DNA from: Branchiostoma lanceolatum
Lineage: Eukaryota; Chordata; Leptocardii; Amphioxiformes; Branchiostomatidae
Direction: 5' to 3'
DNA: 64,000 nt
NCBI RefSeq assembly: GCF_035083965.1
Contig: NC_089730.1
Coordinates: 15,235,242 to 15,299,241 of the forward strand
The notes beneath the pieces are model-generated. The model ran no database searches. It was not told where the DNA came from and worked only from the letters and a program-made list of their open reading frames with translations. Of this stretch, positions 34,801 through 44,822 are shown one piece after another. The position numbers and the translations under genes are program-made. How positions within the stretch are numbered: the first letter of the stretch is position 1; every line of letters starts with the position of its first letter.

Positions 34801-36065
34801 TGACATTACATTGAAGGGGGTCACTGACAATGAAGGCCATGAAGTAGAGCTGCCATGCCTAGGCCAGTGGAATGACTATCCACACAAGCTTTGCATCTAT
34901 CAGAATAGCATGGAAGTGTTCTTGCTGTGCTGCTATGAGAGTGGGCTCACAGAAGAGTTTGCCAAAGTACTGTTCAAGAGAAATGCCATCCAGTTTTCAG
35001 GTGCTAACCCAAGACTGTACAGCGTGCTGTCACGTGTCATAACAGATGGTAGGAAGAAGGTCGAGCAGCTCCGTTTGGTGAATACACAGCACTATGTCCT
35101 TGGAAGTGTCCTTGAACAGCTGCATCAGCTGTCCAATCTCACCGAGCTGAACCTGCGACAGTCACGACTGGGACAGCGAGAAGTCAGCTGTACCACACCT
35201 GACAGGCTGAAGCGAAAGTTGCTGACAAGGCAAAAATCAAATTTTGTTGTAAACGATGCAGCAAAAGCACCCAGCCTGTTGGCCGAGTATCTCCCATCCT
35301 TAAGATTGTTAAAGAAGTTTGTCATCTCCTGGAATGACCTTGGTCCAGAAGACATGAAACAACTCTTCCCCGCCATCAGACAGTTAAATGACCTTGAGGA
35401 GGTCTTCCTCTCCGGAAATGACCTGACCGACCTTGGCAAGGATGTTGCGGAGCTCGTGGCTTCTCTACCCCAGTTGAAAGTCTTCAAAGTGTTCTTCTGT
35501 CAACTGTATTTGGAGGAACTCAAGGAAATAGGTCAGTGAGATACATTTAGCAAGCTTACATGTCTAGGCAACATTTTTTTTTGATAATTCGAATTCCATC
35601 ATCATAAAGGTTGATACTAATTTTATAGATTTGTAAACTTGGTGTAAGCCTTAATGGGCAAAGTAAGAAAACATCCAATTTCTCTTTCTGACACCCTTGC
35701 AAAAGATTTGGTACAGATATGCATTTTATTCTTTTATTCAAATTAGTAATCACAAAATACTATCCAACTTTGTGCAGCCACATCAAGCCAGCTTGAGGTT
35801 TGGAGTTGACAGTACCGATATTGAAGAATTTTTGTACATGTGCTACAGATAATAATAATGATTGTGTTGTGTTGTTTCACCAGCATCCAGTCTCCAACAA
35901 CACTGCCCGAACCTGGAGCTGTTTGATTTCCAACTGAATTTAGTCGAGAGGGGAGAGTCTACCTGTATTGAGGAGGAAGACAAACAGGCAGTATGTAGAG
36001 AGTTGAATGAAGGAGTAGAAGTGTGTTGGGAAACCTCGAGCTCCCTTGGAGGTACCGGTACATAG
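31836..36065 (+). CDS. NACHT-LRR protein B, short N-terminus (about 825 aa)
   Basis: Four plus-strand exons join in frame: 31836-31857, 32755-32868, 33372-35531 and 35884-36065, all introns phase 1, matching gene A. The first exon encodes only MALSHTS. The second is the cassette TVTGDHNISV / IAGDNSSVTI. The NACHT domain has Walker A GAAGIGKTT near 135 and Walker B IILDGYDEF near 213. The sensor segment reads VVVTTTTTRLADV where A has VVVTTRPTHISD, so the usual TTRP arginine is Thr and an Arg lies three residues on. LRRs include LTELNLRQSRLG and LEEVFLSGNDL. The last exon begins ASSLQQHCPNLELFDFQLN. ATG 31836 is the first ATG after an in-frame stop (31713) and has a good context (ACCATGG). It is a close paralogue of A in head-to-head orientation. 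Altered nucleotide handling is inferred from the sensor change. Confidence 0.85.
32045..32340 (+). mobile_element. tRNA-derived SINE in NLR B intron 1
   Basis: The head carries an A-box-like GTAGTCCAGTGGCTGGTGAC and a strong B box, GAGTTCGAATCC, spaced like a tRNA. The body continues with CACCCAACATGCATGCC and GATGGGACATCAAGCC, and its end is diffuse. It differs in body from the SINE at 25078, so it is a second family. Confidence 0.65.
32345..32391. repeat. 23 bp palindrome flanked by 12 bp direct repeats
   Basis: TCAAGGAGGTCATAACCTCCTTG (in two halves around CAT) at 32357-32379 is flanked on both sides by CTTTCACTTTCA (32345-32356 and 32380-32391). The palindrome arms CAAGGAGGT / AACCTCCTTG match the insert at 23050. 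Because the flank is itself CTTTCA twice, the true duplication may be shorter than 12. Confidence 0.65.
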
Positions 36066-38868
36066 ACAATGTAGGCCATGCCATTTATACCATCTGAGGT
36101 TATTGCACTGTAAATCATTCCTCAGCCCACAACAATGTACATGTATTCAAACTTCTCTCTGCTGCCAAACTCTGTAATCAATACTTCAGAGTTATAAAGG
36201 TTGAAAAGTTTCTTTGTTATGAGTTTTTGGCAAAATGGCAGGCAAAATGAAAACAACAACACAGGCATTCTTTGGTAGACGGCCCCATGCTAACATATTG
36301 CATACTAGTAAACACAATAGAAAGATATAACGTTACAATTCAAACTAGAAATGTGTACAAATGAACTTGTGACATAATGGAACAATTGTTTATATATGAA
36401 GGTATTAGAAAACTTGGAGGACAAGCTCAAGGGCAAGTACATGTACCAAGAATAAGAATTTGGAGATTGATATATAATCACTTATCATGTTACCTGACTG
36501 AATCCTTGAATTTCTCACAATCTTGATTTTCTTTCAAATCCCAGCAAATCAGGGTTACTGAAGAGTCCATGTATTTTTTTTGAAAGTATCCAAAACAAAG
36601 GGGGCAAATTAAAGAACCAAAACATTAAATTGATGTGGCCTTCAAAGTCTGAGAACCTCCTTGATTAGACAAGTTTGCTCCATTGTTGCTGTGCTCAAAA
36701 CAGTAACTAAAGCTTTAAAAAAGCTGGATCTGAGGACTTATTTTCTTTTTCTATGGTTTGAGGACCAAGTTTTCAGACTTGATAAGTTTTCAAAGATGTC
36801 ACATGATAATTAAAAAGAAAGTTATATATCTAAATATCATCAGATCCTTATCTAAAATTCTTTTTAATGCAAGACACAGAGCTCACTCACAGAGACTTTT
36901 TGTCCAGTTTGCCTGTCTGTATATGATTTTAGAGATAGCTTTAATCTTTGTATAACAATCTGAAACAGATACTTCAGATGACCATTCATACATACTTATG
37001 GGATGAGAAAAACTCAGGTAATGTTGCATGTTGTTGTTACATTATGGGGCATGTACTACACTACACATGGTTGCATTGCTTGGCCTTGAGCAGCAAATTG
37101 AATTTCTACGGGACTTCTGTATTAAGACTCTTAGCTACTTGAATCTCAGTCAACATGTATATTCTCCTCTACCAGACAGTATGAACATTTCCTTATTAAA
37201 AAACAACAAAATACTGTTGGCCACTCTTGTACTAGAGTTGAAGCAAAACACAACAAAATACAGAGACCAGGAAATAGAAATCAATTTACAGCCAGCCAGC
37301 CTGCACTGAAATAGCAGATTACATTTAACGTTAGAACAAAAGGCTTAGCTTGAATTACAAATATATAAGAACACTGCCCTGCATGTACATATAAATAAAA
37401 CTGACGCCACAAACATTTACAGAGATCTTTTTTCTATAAATACACTCTCCCATATCTGAAAATATCTATCCTACATTCCACTAATTTTTATGATAGTTTT
37501 TTTTTTATACATGACGATATATCACACAGGAGGACATACATATCGGAAATACTTAGAGTTTGATTTTTGTGTGTCTTAAACATGAAATAGCATCAATGAG
37601 GTTAAACTCTTTAAAGTGCATTTCACAAAACTTGACATAATATAGGAATACACCGAATAGAGTCAAATATTTTCCATTCCATACTATTTACAATTAAAAC
37701 AACACACCACAGACCTTAACCATACCTGTGTCAATAGTGACAAATAACAGCAATGCCTCTTGGCATTACTATCATTTCTTATTGTGACTTACAATAAGTT
37801 AGCCAACACAATATTTTTTGTTTTTGTTTTTCACATTTAAAAAGTTACTGTGCACTACAGTTAAGTCCCATGCAAATTTCTATAAGTTTCATTGTATAAT
37901 GTAGAAATCATTTGTAAACAATTACTGACTGTGTAAAACATGTAAAACTACCTCTCCATCCATACAGGTTCCCACAATAGGCTGATTGTTCACAGCAAAC
38001 AATGGATAATGAAACAATCATCCAAGGACTAAAATGAACCTGCCGTACAACATTTCTGTGACCATTTCTATTTTTTCAAAAGAAACCAATTTGAAATCTA
38101 TTTCGTACAAATGCAGTTTACAATGCTCACATTTAGCATTTACCTGGAATTCTAAGAAATTTGGTCCAATTGATGTGCTTTAATCATGATGATATGTCAA
38201 CATTCAGAATTTAATATCATGATTGGTATGTTTAAGTGCACTTAGTGACAAAACACAATTTCTATATATACATCTAGTTAGTTATCAAAAGTACATCATA
38301 TCAAGCTATTTGCTTGGTTTATAGACAGGGCATCCCAAAATATTTTGGGGGGATCTATGGATTAACAGTTACATGTTGTACCTGGTAGCTTTGCATATCA
38401 ATCAATTTACATGCTGTCCCAGTATGAGGAAAAGCAACAGTGGCAGTGAGTGGGGGGAACGCATGTACATGTGTATGTAATTACCAGGGTAACAGGATTT
38501 CCCCTACAAAAGGTGGGCATCTAATTTCTTTGTTTTCTTCCGAAAGACACCCTGATGCCCTGCTAGCTAATAGCCTGCATCATATCTCAACATTGTAACA
38601 GTTTATCATGATAAATATCACATTGGACCCAACAATTATCATTAAACTAATTACTTCCAGCTTCTTGACAATTTCAAGCAAAGGACCTATGGAGTAACAT
38701 ACTGTACATCATTCATAGTTAAAATCTGGCAACTCAATTTGAGTTTTATACAAGTAATTTGAGTTTTATACAAGTCTATATACATGGAAAAGTTTTCAAG
38801 AAAACTCTTTCGGCACAAAATAAAATCACTGCAAACAGTCTACCTGGAATGTGGTTACCTTACAATAC
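36066..38868. other. Intergenic stretch between convergent NLR genes B and C
   Basis: This 2.8 kb holds the unmarked 3'UTRs of gene B (plus) and gene C (minus). Near 36618-36665 are a diverged fragment of the 10578-type foldback arm and a lone AACCTCCTTG. No other coding or RNA feature was recognised. Confidence 0.5.
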
Positions 38869-41800
38869 TCAAGGCCCTTGTTGAGTTGGAGGAAGTTTTC
38901 TTGCCCCAGATGGTACGAACACCTGGTCCCTGAGTGCAGCCTTGACTGTGTCCATCTCTCTCTCTCCAATCCAGATGGACTCATCAGACTGGATGGGGTT
39001 CAACTGGAAGTCAAACAGCTCCAGGTCTGGACAGTTGTCAGTAAGACTGGATGCTGGGGGGAAATGAACAATTTGAAAGAACAGTTTAGTCTCACATGCG
39101 CATCATGGACATGCACACAATCATTCAAATGGTGGTCCGTCAATCTGATGAGGACCGCCATTCGTCATCCATCATTTGGTTGGGTCGCATGTGTTCTCCT
39201 GTGGCTGTGAGAGAATTATGAATATCATGAAAATAGGGTGCCTTGAGTTCAAAGTTTAATTTCTGTCATTGAACTGGAAAAACTGGAAAAGGATAGTTAA
39301 GCCAAATTTGAGCTGTATCAGTACTAGTGTGTGGAAGTTACCCATAACAGAAGATTACGAGATTTCACTGTATGTCCTATGAACAAGTCCACAGGTGGTT
39401 AAAGCTACTAACATTTTTAAGTACACATACATATGTACCTATCATCTGGATCTCTGCAAAGGTGAGTTGGCAGAAGTAGACCTTGAAGACTTTCAACTTG
39501 GGAAGGAAGGCTACCAGGTCAGCAACGTCCTTTCCGAGGCCACCAAGGTCGTTTCCAGACAGGAACAATTCTTCAAGGTTCCTCAGTTCCTTCATGGCTG
39601 GAAGGAGTTCCTTCATGTCTTCTGGTCCGAGATCATTCCAAGAAATGACCAGCTTTTTCAGCGATCTCAAGAGGGGTAGCTGCCTGGCTAGGAGAGCAGG
39701 TGCCTTGGCCAAGTCGTCTTCAGACGTCTTCAGGATTCTTCTGTACTTGAACCGTAGTTCAAGCCTCCTAGGGATCGTGCACGTTGGTAGGTGTCTACCC
39801 AGTCGCGACTGGCGCAGGTTCAGTTCGGTCAGACCCGACAACTTGTCCAGCATCTCGAGAGTTAGGCCGAGGACGTAGTTCTGCGTGTTGACCAGACGGA
39901 GGTGTTCCATCTTCTTGATCTTCTCGCTTTCTTCATCTATCATGTGAGATACCACGCTGTACACCCTCGGACTAGCACCTGAGAACTGGATGGTGTTCCT
40001 CAGAAACACCTGCTCAGCAAACTGAGCTGTGAGGCCACTCTCGTGACAGCAGAGGAGGTACAACACGATGTAGCTCTGATATGTCAGCAGCACGTGGGGG
40101 TAGTCGTTCCACTGGCCCGTGAACTGATGCGTCAGATCTTCTGCACTTGCGAAGTCCTCCAACTTGAGGTCCTTGTCCCAATCTTTCCTGGACTTTCCTG
40201 TGGCAAAGAAGTTGTAGAACTCTTCCTCCACAAGATGTACATTAGGTGTGCTGTGGATGTCGAGTAGATGATGTAGGACAAATTTTGACTTGTCTCCCAA
40301 CTTTCCACACAAGAAGATGAGAACTTCGCCGAGTGTCTGGACTTTCCTGGCTGTTGGGAAATAATACTGCAACATTTCCCCCTTCGCGGCCTCCTCTATT
40401 GTGAACCTCTCTGCTAGGTACTGCGCAGCAAAGTACTCTTGCATGGTCTTGTGGGAAAATGAGTACTGGACAACAGGATTTGTCCTGGATGGGCTTTTCT
40501 GTTCCTTCAACAAGCCCAACTGCACCAGAATTGTGAAGTGTTCTCCACAGTACTTGAATACATCTTCCTGATTAAACACTGTGACTGCTTTTTCCTTCAA
40601 CAGGCATTCAAAGGCCAGTTTTTCCAGTGCACGGATGAGTGTTTGCACGTCTTCTACAGGGACAGGGTTCTTGTCTTTTGCACCGTAGCGTTGCACAAGA
40701 CAGGTCACCACCTGGTTGTAGAGAAGGCAGATTTTGTCACTGAGTATCACATTCTTGTTGTCTTCCCACAGCAAGCAGACTTGGAGAAGTAGGATGGGTA
40801 CTGAGAAGATTCCTGCACTCAGGAGGGTTGGGCCAATCTTCTTCAGCAGTTCTTCTCCTTTAGTTGGCTGTTCTTTGAAAAACTTCAAGATGTAGCTCTT
40901 GACGTTGTCTGGACTGAAGCCCAAGATCTCGACGCGGGTGTCTGGCTTCATCTTTGAGATGACATCCGAGGTGCATGTTGGTCTTGTGGTGACAAGGATG
41001 GAGGCTTTGGGAAACAATCTGCCTGTGAGGAGCTTCATGATGTCGTGATCTTTGTCTAGTTGCAATGTAAGTTCATCATAGCCATCCAGGATGATCAAGA
41101 CTCTGTTGCTTCTGTGAAGATAGTTTTCCAGGACTTGCTTCATGTGCACGTCATCTTCAGGCATTAGCTGATCAAAGATGCAGTCCAAAAGAGACTGTGT
41201 CCTCTCAACCTTCCTCAAGGCAATAGCAAACACAAAGTCAAAGCGCTGTAAGACTTCTACATCTCGTTTGTTCCATTCAGTCAATAGCTTTGCAATAAGC
41301 GTGGTCTTCCCAATTCCAGGGGCCCCCCATAGCAGGATTCGTGAGGGATTGGCACAGCTGGGATTGAAAGTTGCATTGAAAATGTCCGCAATGGATTCTA
41401 GAGGTTGTCGATCAAAAGCTTGGCGCCGAGCATTGTAAGGAAGATAGTCTATTGTGGTAAATGTATCTTCCACATCCAAGATGAATTCTTTGTCGTACGC
41501 TAAGGGTTGCTGCTGACACACCTGTCTTTCATAGCGTTGGTTGATGGCATCCCGATACTGCACTAACTCTAAGGGGAGGGGACTTGGTTGTTGTTGTTGT
41601 TGACTTGGCAAATCCTCATTTTCTGTAAAAGGAGAGTACAAATGAATATTTAGAATATCAAATATGTCAAGTCTGTAATAAAACACGTGGATACGAGTCC
41701 ATACAACAGCAATCTTTGACAATGTCATGACTGGGGTTGTCTCTCTTGTTTACAGTCAAGATTGAATAAATGAATATGAGTCCCTTAAAATTTAACTTCA

Positions 41801-42233
41801 AACTGAATCATTAAATCTTTATTAGTGTTGTACATAAATTGATGATGACAACAGTTACAACTCTTCTACAAGTTCTAGATTTAGCAGTTGTTGCCATACT
41901 TCAACTTCAACTTCGACTACCCCCAAATAACCCAGCGAGGGGCAAAGTAGGGGCGGAGGAGTTCCCAGGCTAAGGCGGGCAGGCCTCCAGCCTGGCGTGG
42001 AATGACTCAACGGTGGGAGCCGTAACAACCGCGCCAGGCAGGGCGTTCCACTCGGGTATGGTGCGGGGGAAGAATGAATGTTTGTAAGAGTCTGTCCGGG
42101 CGTTAAGTGGTTGAAATTTGAGCATACCTTGTGCAGTGCTAGTTGTGGAGCTTGTACTAGTATAAATATCCACATCTTCTTCTACACCTGGGTTGACCAT
42201 AGTTGGATCCAGACCTTGTCCTGCTTCGGCCAT
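38869..42233 (-). CDS. NACHT-LRR protein C (about 824 aa)
   Basis: Three minus-strand exons join in frame: 42233-42128, 41622-39439 and 39053-38869, phase-1 introns. The N-terminus is a short acidic/Thr-Ser stretch (MAEAGQGLDPTM, TSTSSTTSTAQ) and then Gln-rich. The GDHN cassette of A and B is absent, and the intron between the flanking exons shows no degenerate copy. Walker A is GAPGIGKTT near 135, Walker B IILDGYDEL, sensor TTRPT intact. LRRs include LTELNLRQSRLG and LEELFLSGNDLG. The last exon starts ASSLTDNCPDLELFDFQLN. The start ATG lies in CAAGATGGCCG, close to a TISU initiator. It is more distant from A and B than they are from each other, but with the same exon plan, so it is probably an older duplicate. 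A 5'UTR exon near 42718-42850 is inferred from a GTAAGG donor. Confidence 0.85.
41885..42127 (-). mobile_element. 3' fragment of a non-LTR retrotransposon in NLR C intron 1
   Basis: The minus-strand translation reads TDSYKHSFFPRTIPEWNALP then VVTAPTVESFHARLEA, the conserved C-terminus of CR1/L2/Jockey-type reverse transcriptase proteins, then a stop. After it come WVIWG-like sequence (ATTTGGGGGTAGT) and a short GAAGTT repeat tail, typical of a 3' end. The fragment starts right at the donor of NLR C exon 1 (GTATGCTC). A second copy is at 53735-53870. Confidence 0.75.
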
Positions 42234-42715
42234 CTTGACTTCTCCTTATCTTCCTACAAAAAAGTTTAATAATAAAATATGTAACGTTATCGCTTCATCA
42301 ACACTGCTGTAAGCGTGCTGCCTTTACTGACAATATACCGGAGTGTGTGTCTCCCCAATGTCAACCATGTCATTAACGTCACTCACTTTAGTACCACTAG
42401 GACATATTGTTATCATAATCAAGACATAGTATTATCTAGCCGTGATAACTGTTCTTGTTCTTGTTTGGTATACTGTCCAAACAACATCCCTTGGTTGGGG
42501 TAAAACTGTTACATTCTTATACATTGGTCTATTGTTTGGGCTAATTCTTACGGACTAACAGTTACATCTGAGAATTTCTTTCTTTGTACCCCCGAATTAT
42601 AAGGTAAGGCCGCTTGGGCATATATAGCTCCCAGTTACCAAAAATTATTTTTTTAAATACAATGTACCTGAAATACAACCGTAGTAATGTGAATTATATT
42701 CAGTGTGAACCCTTA

Positions 42716-42860
42716 CCTTCTTTGATGTGCTCCTAGATGACCGGTGTGATGCAAAATTAAAGACAATATACCACAAACTGAACGTTAGTTTCGCGTCAAG
42801 TTCTGGCGGGAAAACAGTTACAGCGTTACTTTACTTCCGGGTATCCCGAGGCACAAATTT
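42716..42860 (-). promoter_or_regulatory. Promoter and 5'UTR exon of NLR gene C
   Basis: The minus strand has ATACCCGGAAGTAAAG near 42830, the same ACCCGGAAGT core as genes A and B. A consensus donor, GAAG|GTAAGG, lies near 42717. The acceptor TTTTTTGTAG before GAAGATAAGG precedes the ATG at 42233. No intact CACGTG was found here, only CACGTT/AACGTG. Confidence 0.45.
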
Positions 42861-43169
42861 TCTCACGTTTCCTCCACATTTCGACAAATCAGTCGGCTGT
42901 CCTTTGCCTCAAAATACCACAGAAGTCATCTGGCTTCTGTAGTTTAATTCTAAGGACGAAATAGTGTTCCCTTTATAGCTCGGAACAAACAGAAATGCTG
43001 GGCTTTCCCCACAGATGGGTTTTACCCAGTTTCAAACCCACGGTCAAAGGTCATAGTTGAATTATTGACAGACGCGACACCTGGCGATTTCTGGAGGAAA
43101 GGCAGTGATACTTCGGAAAAATCAAACAGGTGGTCAATGTTGCGTTTGAGGGAGGATTATACTGGACTA

Positions 43170-43620
43170 TATATATATAATATTTGAATATGCGAGTGAA
43201 GCATGGGACCCACTGTCACCCACACTACAAGGACCACATTGAAGATGTTCTAAACAGAACAGCTAGATTTATCTCCAAACACCCACAAAAGTCCCCTTCC
43301 ACAAGGACACTGTTACAGACACTCCTACTTTCCATGATCCAAGAACAGTCTTCGGAGATTGGAACTCGCTATAGGGAGAATATTTGCCAGGGAGGTTTGG
43401 CCACCAGAGGGTTTCATTTGCAGGCGGGCGAATTATTAACCTTACCATGGATTGACTCTACTGGACAACTATATATTCCTTTTTTTGACGAATTCTACGA
43501 TAATACGCCCGTAGGAAGGTCTGGAGGAGGCTGATCATGAGTTAATGGGCTTTTGTACTTTTGCTCTCTTCAGACGTTGGTGATGAGTTCAGCTAAACAA
43601 ACACTCGCGGAAACCCACAT
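43170..43620 (+). mobile_element. Possible relic of a non-LTR reverse transcriptase C-terminus
   Basis: Across frames of the plus strand one reads YASEAWDP-like, VLNRTARFI and FGDWNSL-like words, an order seen near the C-terminus of CR1/Jockey-type proteins. The longest frame (43184-43534) is not itself recognisable. It is a degraded relic at best. It lies between NLR C and the receptor kinase gene. Confidence 0.3.
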
Positions 43621-43687
43621 TCTTTAATAGTGTTTTGTAAAATGTTGTTTCCCATGTATATGACAGTTGCGTTACTGTTTGGGTCGT

Positions 43688-43790
43688 ATTCTCCAAGTAG
43701 CAGAGGTTTCGGTCGCGCGGGGGGATACTTAGTGACAGCTGACTCCCTCCATGAGAGCCACTACTATCCCCCCGACCGAAACCGGAGAAT
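43688..43790. repeat. Short imperfect hairpin
   Basis: GAGGTTTCGGTCGCGCGGGG pairs imperfectly with CCCCCCGACCGAAACCGGAG about 40 bases on, with ATTCTCC / GGAGAAT at the outer ends. It is probably a small foldback element. Confidence 0.4.
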
Positions 43791-43897
43791 AAAGGTCATT
43801 ATATTTCAGGGAACAAGGTAAGCCACCACTATGAAGGTACCCTCCTTTCAGCGCCATCATTATAACTTGTGATATATATATGTTTTCCGACAAAACG

Positions 43898-44195
<298 letters not shown>

Positions 44196-44196
<1 letters not shown>

Positions 44197-44822
44197 AGTA
44201 TAAATTGCATACAAACAACAGCATGTGTATAGACTATGCTTAATTACCTTTCTAATTAGCAAATTATAAAGCCGTTGGCAACGAATACGGAGTACTTATG
44301 AATACATAGTAAGATCAGTCAAAAAACGTCATATGTTACTGCACGTCTTGAGTTAAGCCCCTTCCCGGATCCCGTTAACATGCTCTTTTCCATTCACATG
44401 TGTATGACACAATAACCGGTCAGAAATACCCGTATTCATGTTTGACGCCTTTACTGTCAACACACCCTTTCAGCGGGGCGTTAATGATTATCCAGGTTTA
44501 GTAAATTTCGACACAAGTAAATACGAGGGGCTTTTCTTTATGACTAATACATTCTTACTCTGTGGTAACTCTACAGTAGGTTGCACAGAGGAAAAGAATC
44601 ACAATGATCCGTATCACGTTATCAAATACAGAGTAACTAATTTGCAGTTCCTTATTGACTTCATGACCATGGTTGTGAAGGTATGTGTATGTGTAATGTG
44701 TACTGTGATACTTAATTTAGACATCCATGTGTATAAGAATCCACGTACAGAGGGAACTTAACTCAGTTTTAAAAGAAAAACATCTCTAATCGAGAGGCAA
44801 CGGTGCGAGCGCAACTTCAAAC
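44196..44822. other. Upstream region of the receptor kinase gene
   Basis: No TATA box was recognised at a convincing distance. An open frame at 44438-44761 lacks recognisable features. The stretch ends in AACTTCAAACATGGCGGC, which places the kinase ATG in a YY1/TISU-like initiator. Confidence 0.4.
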
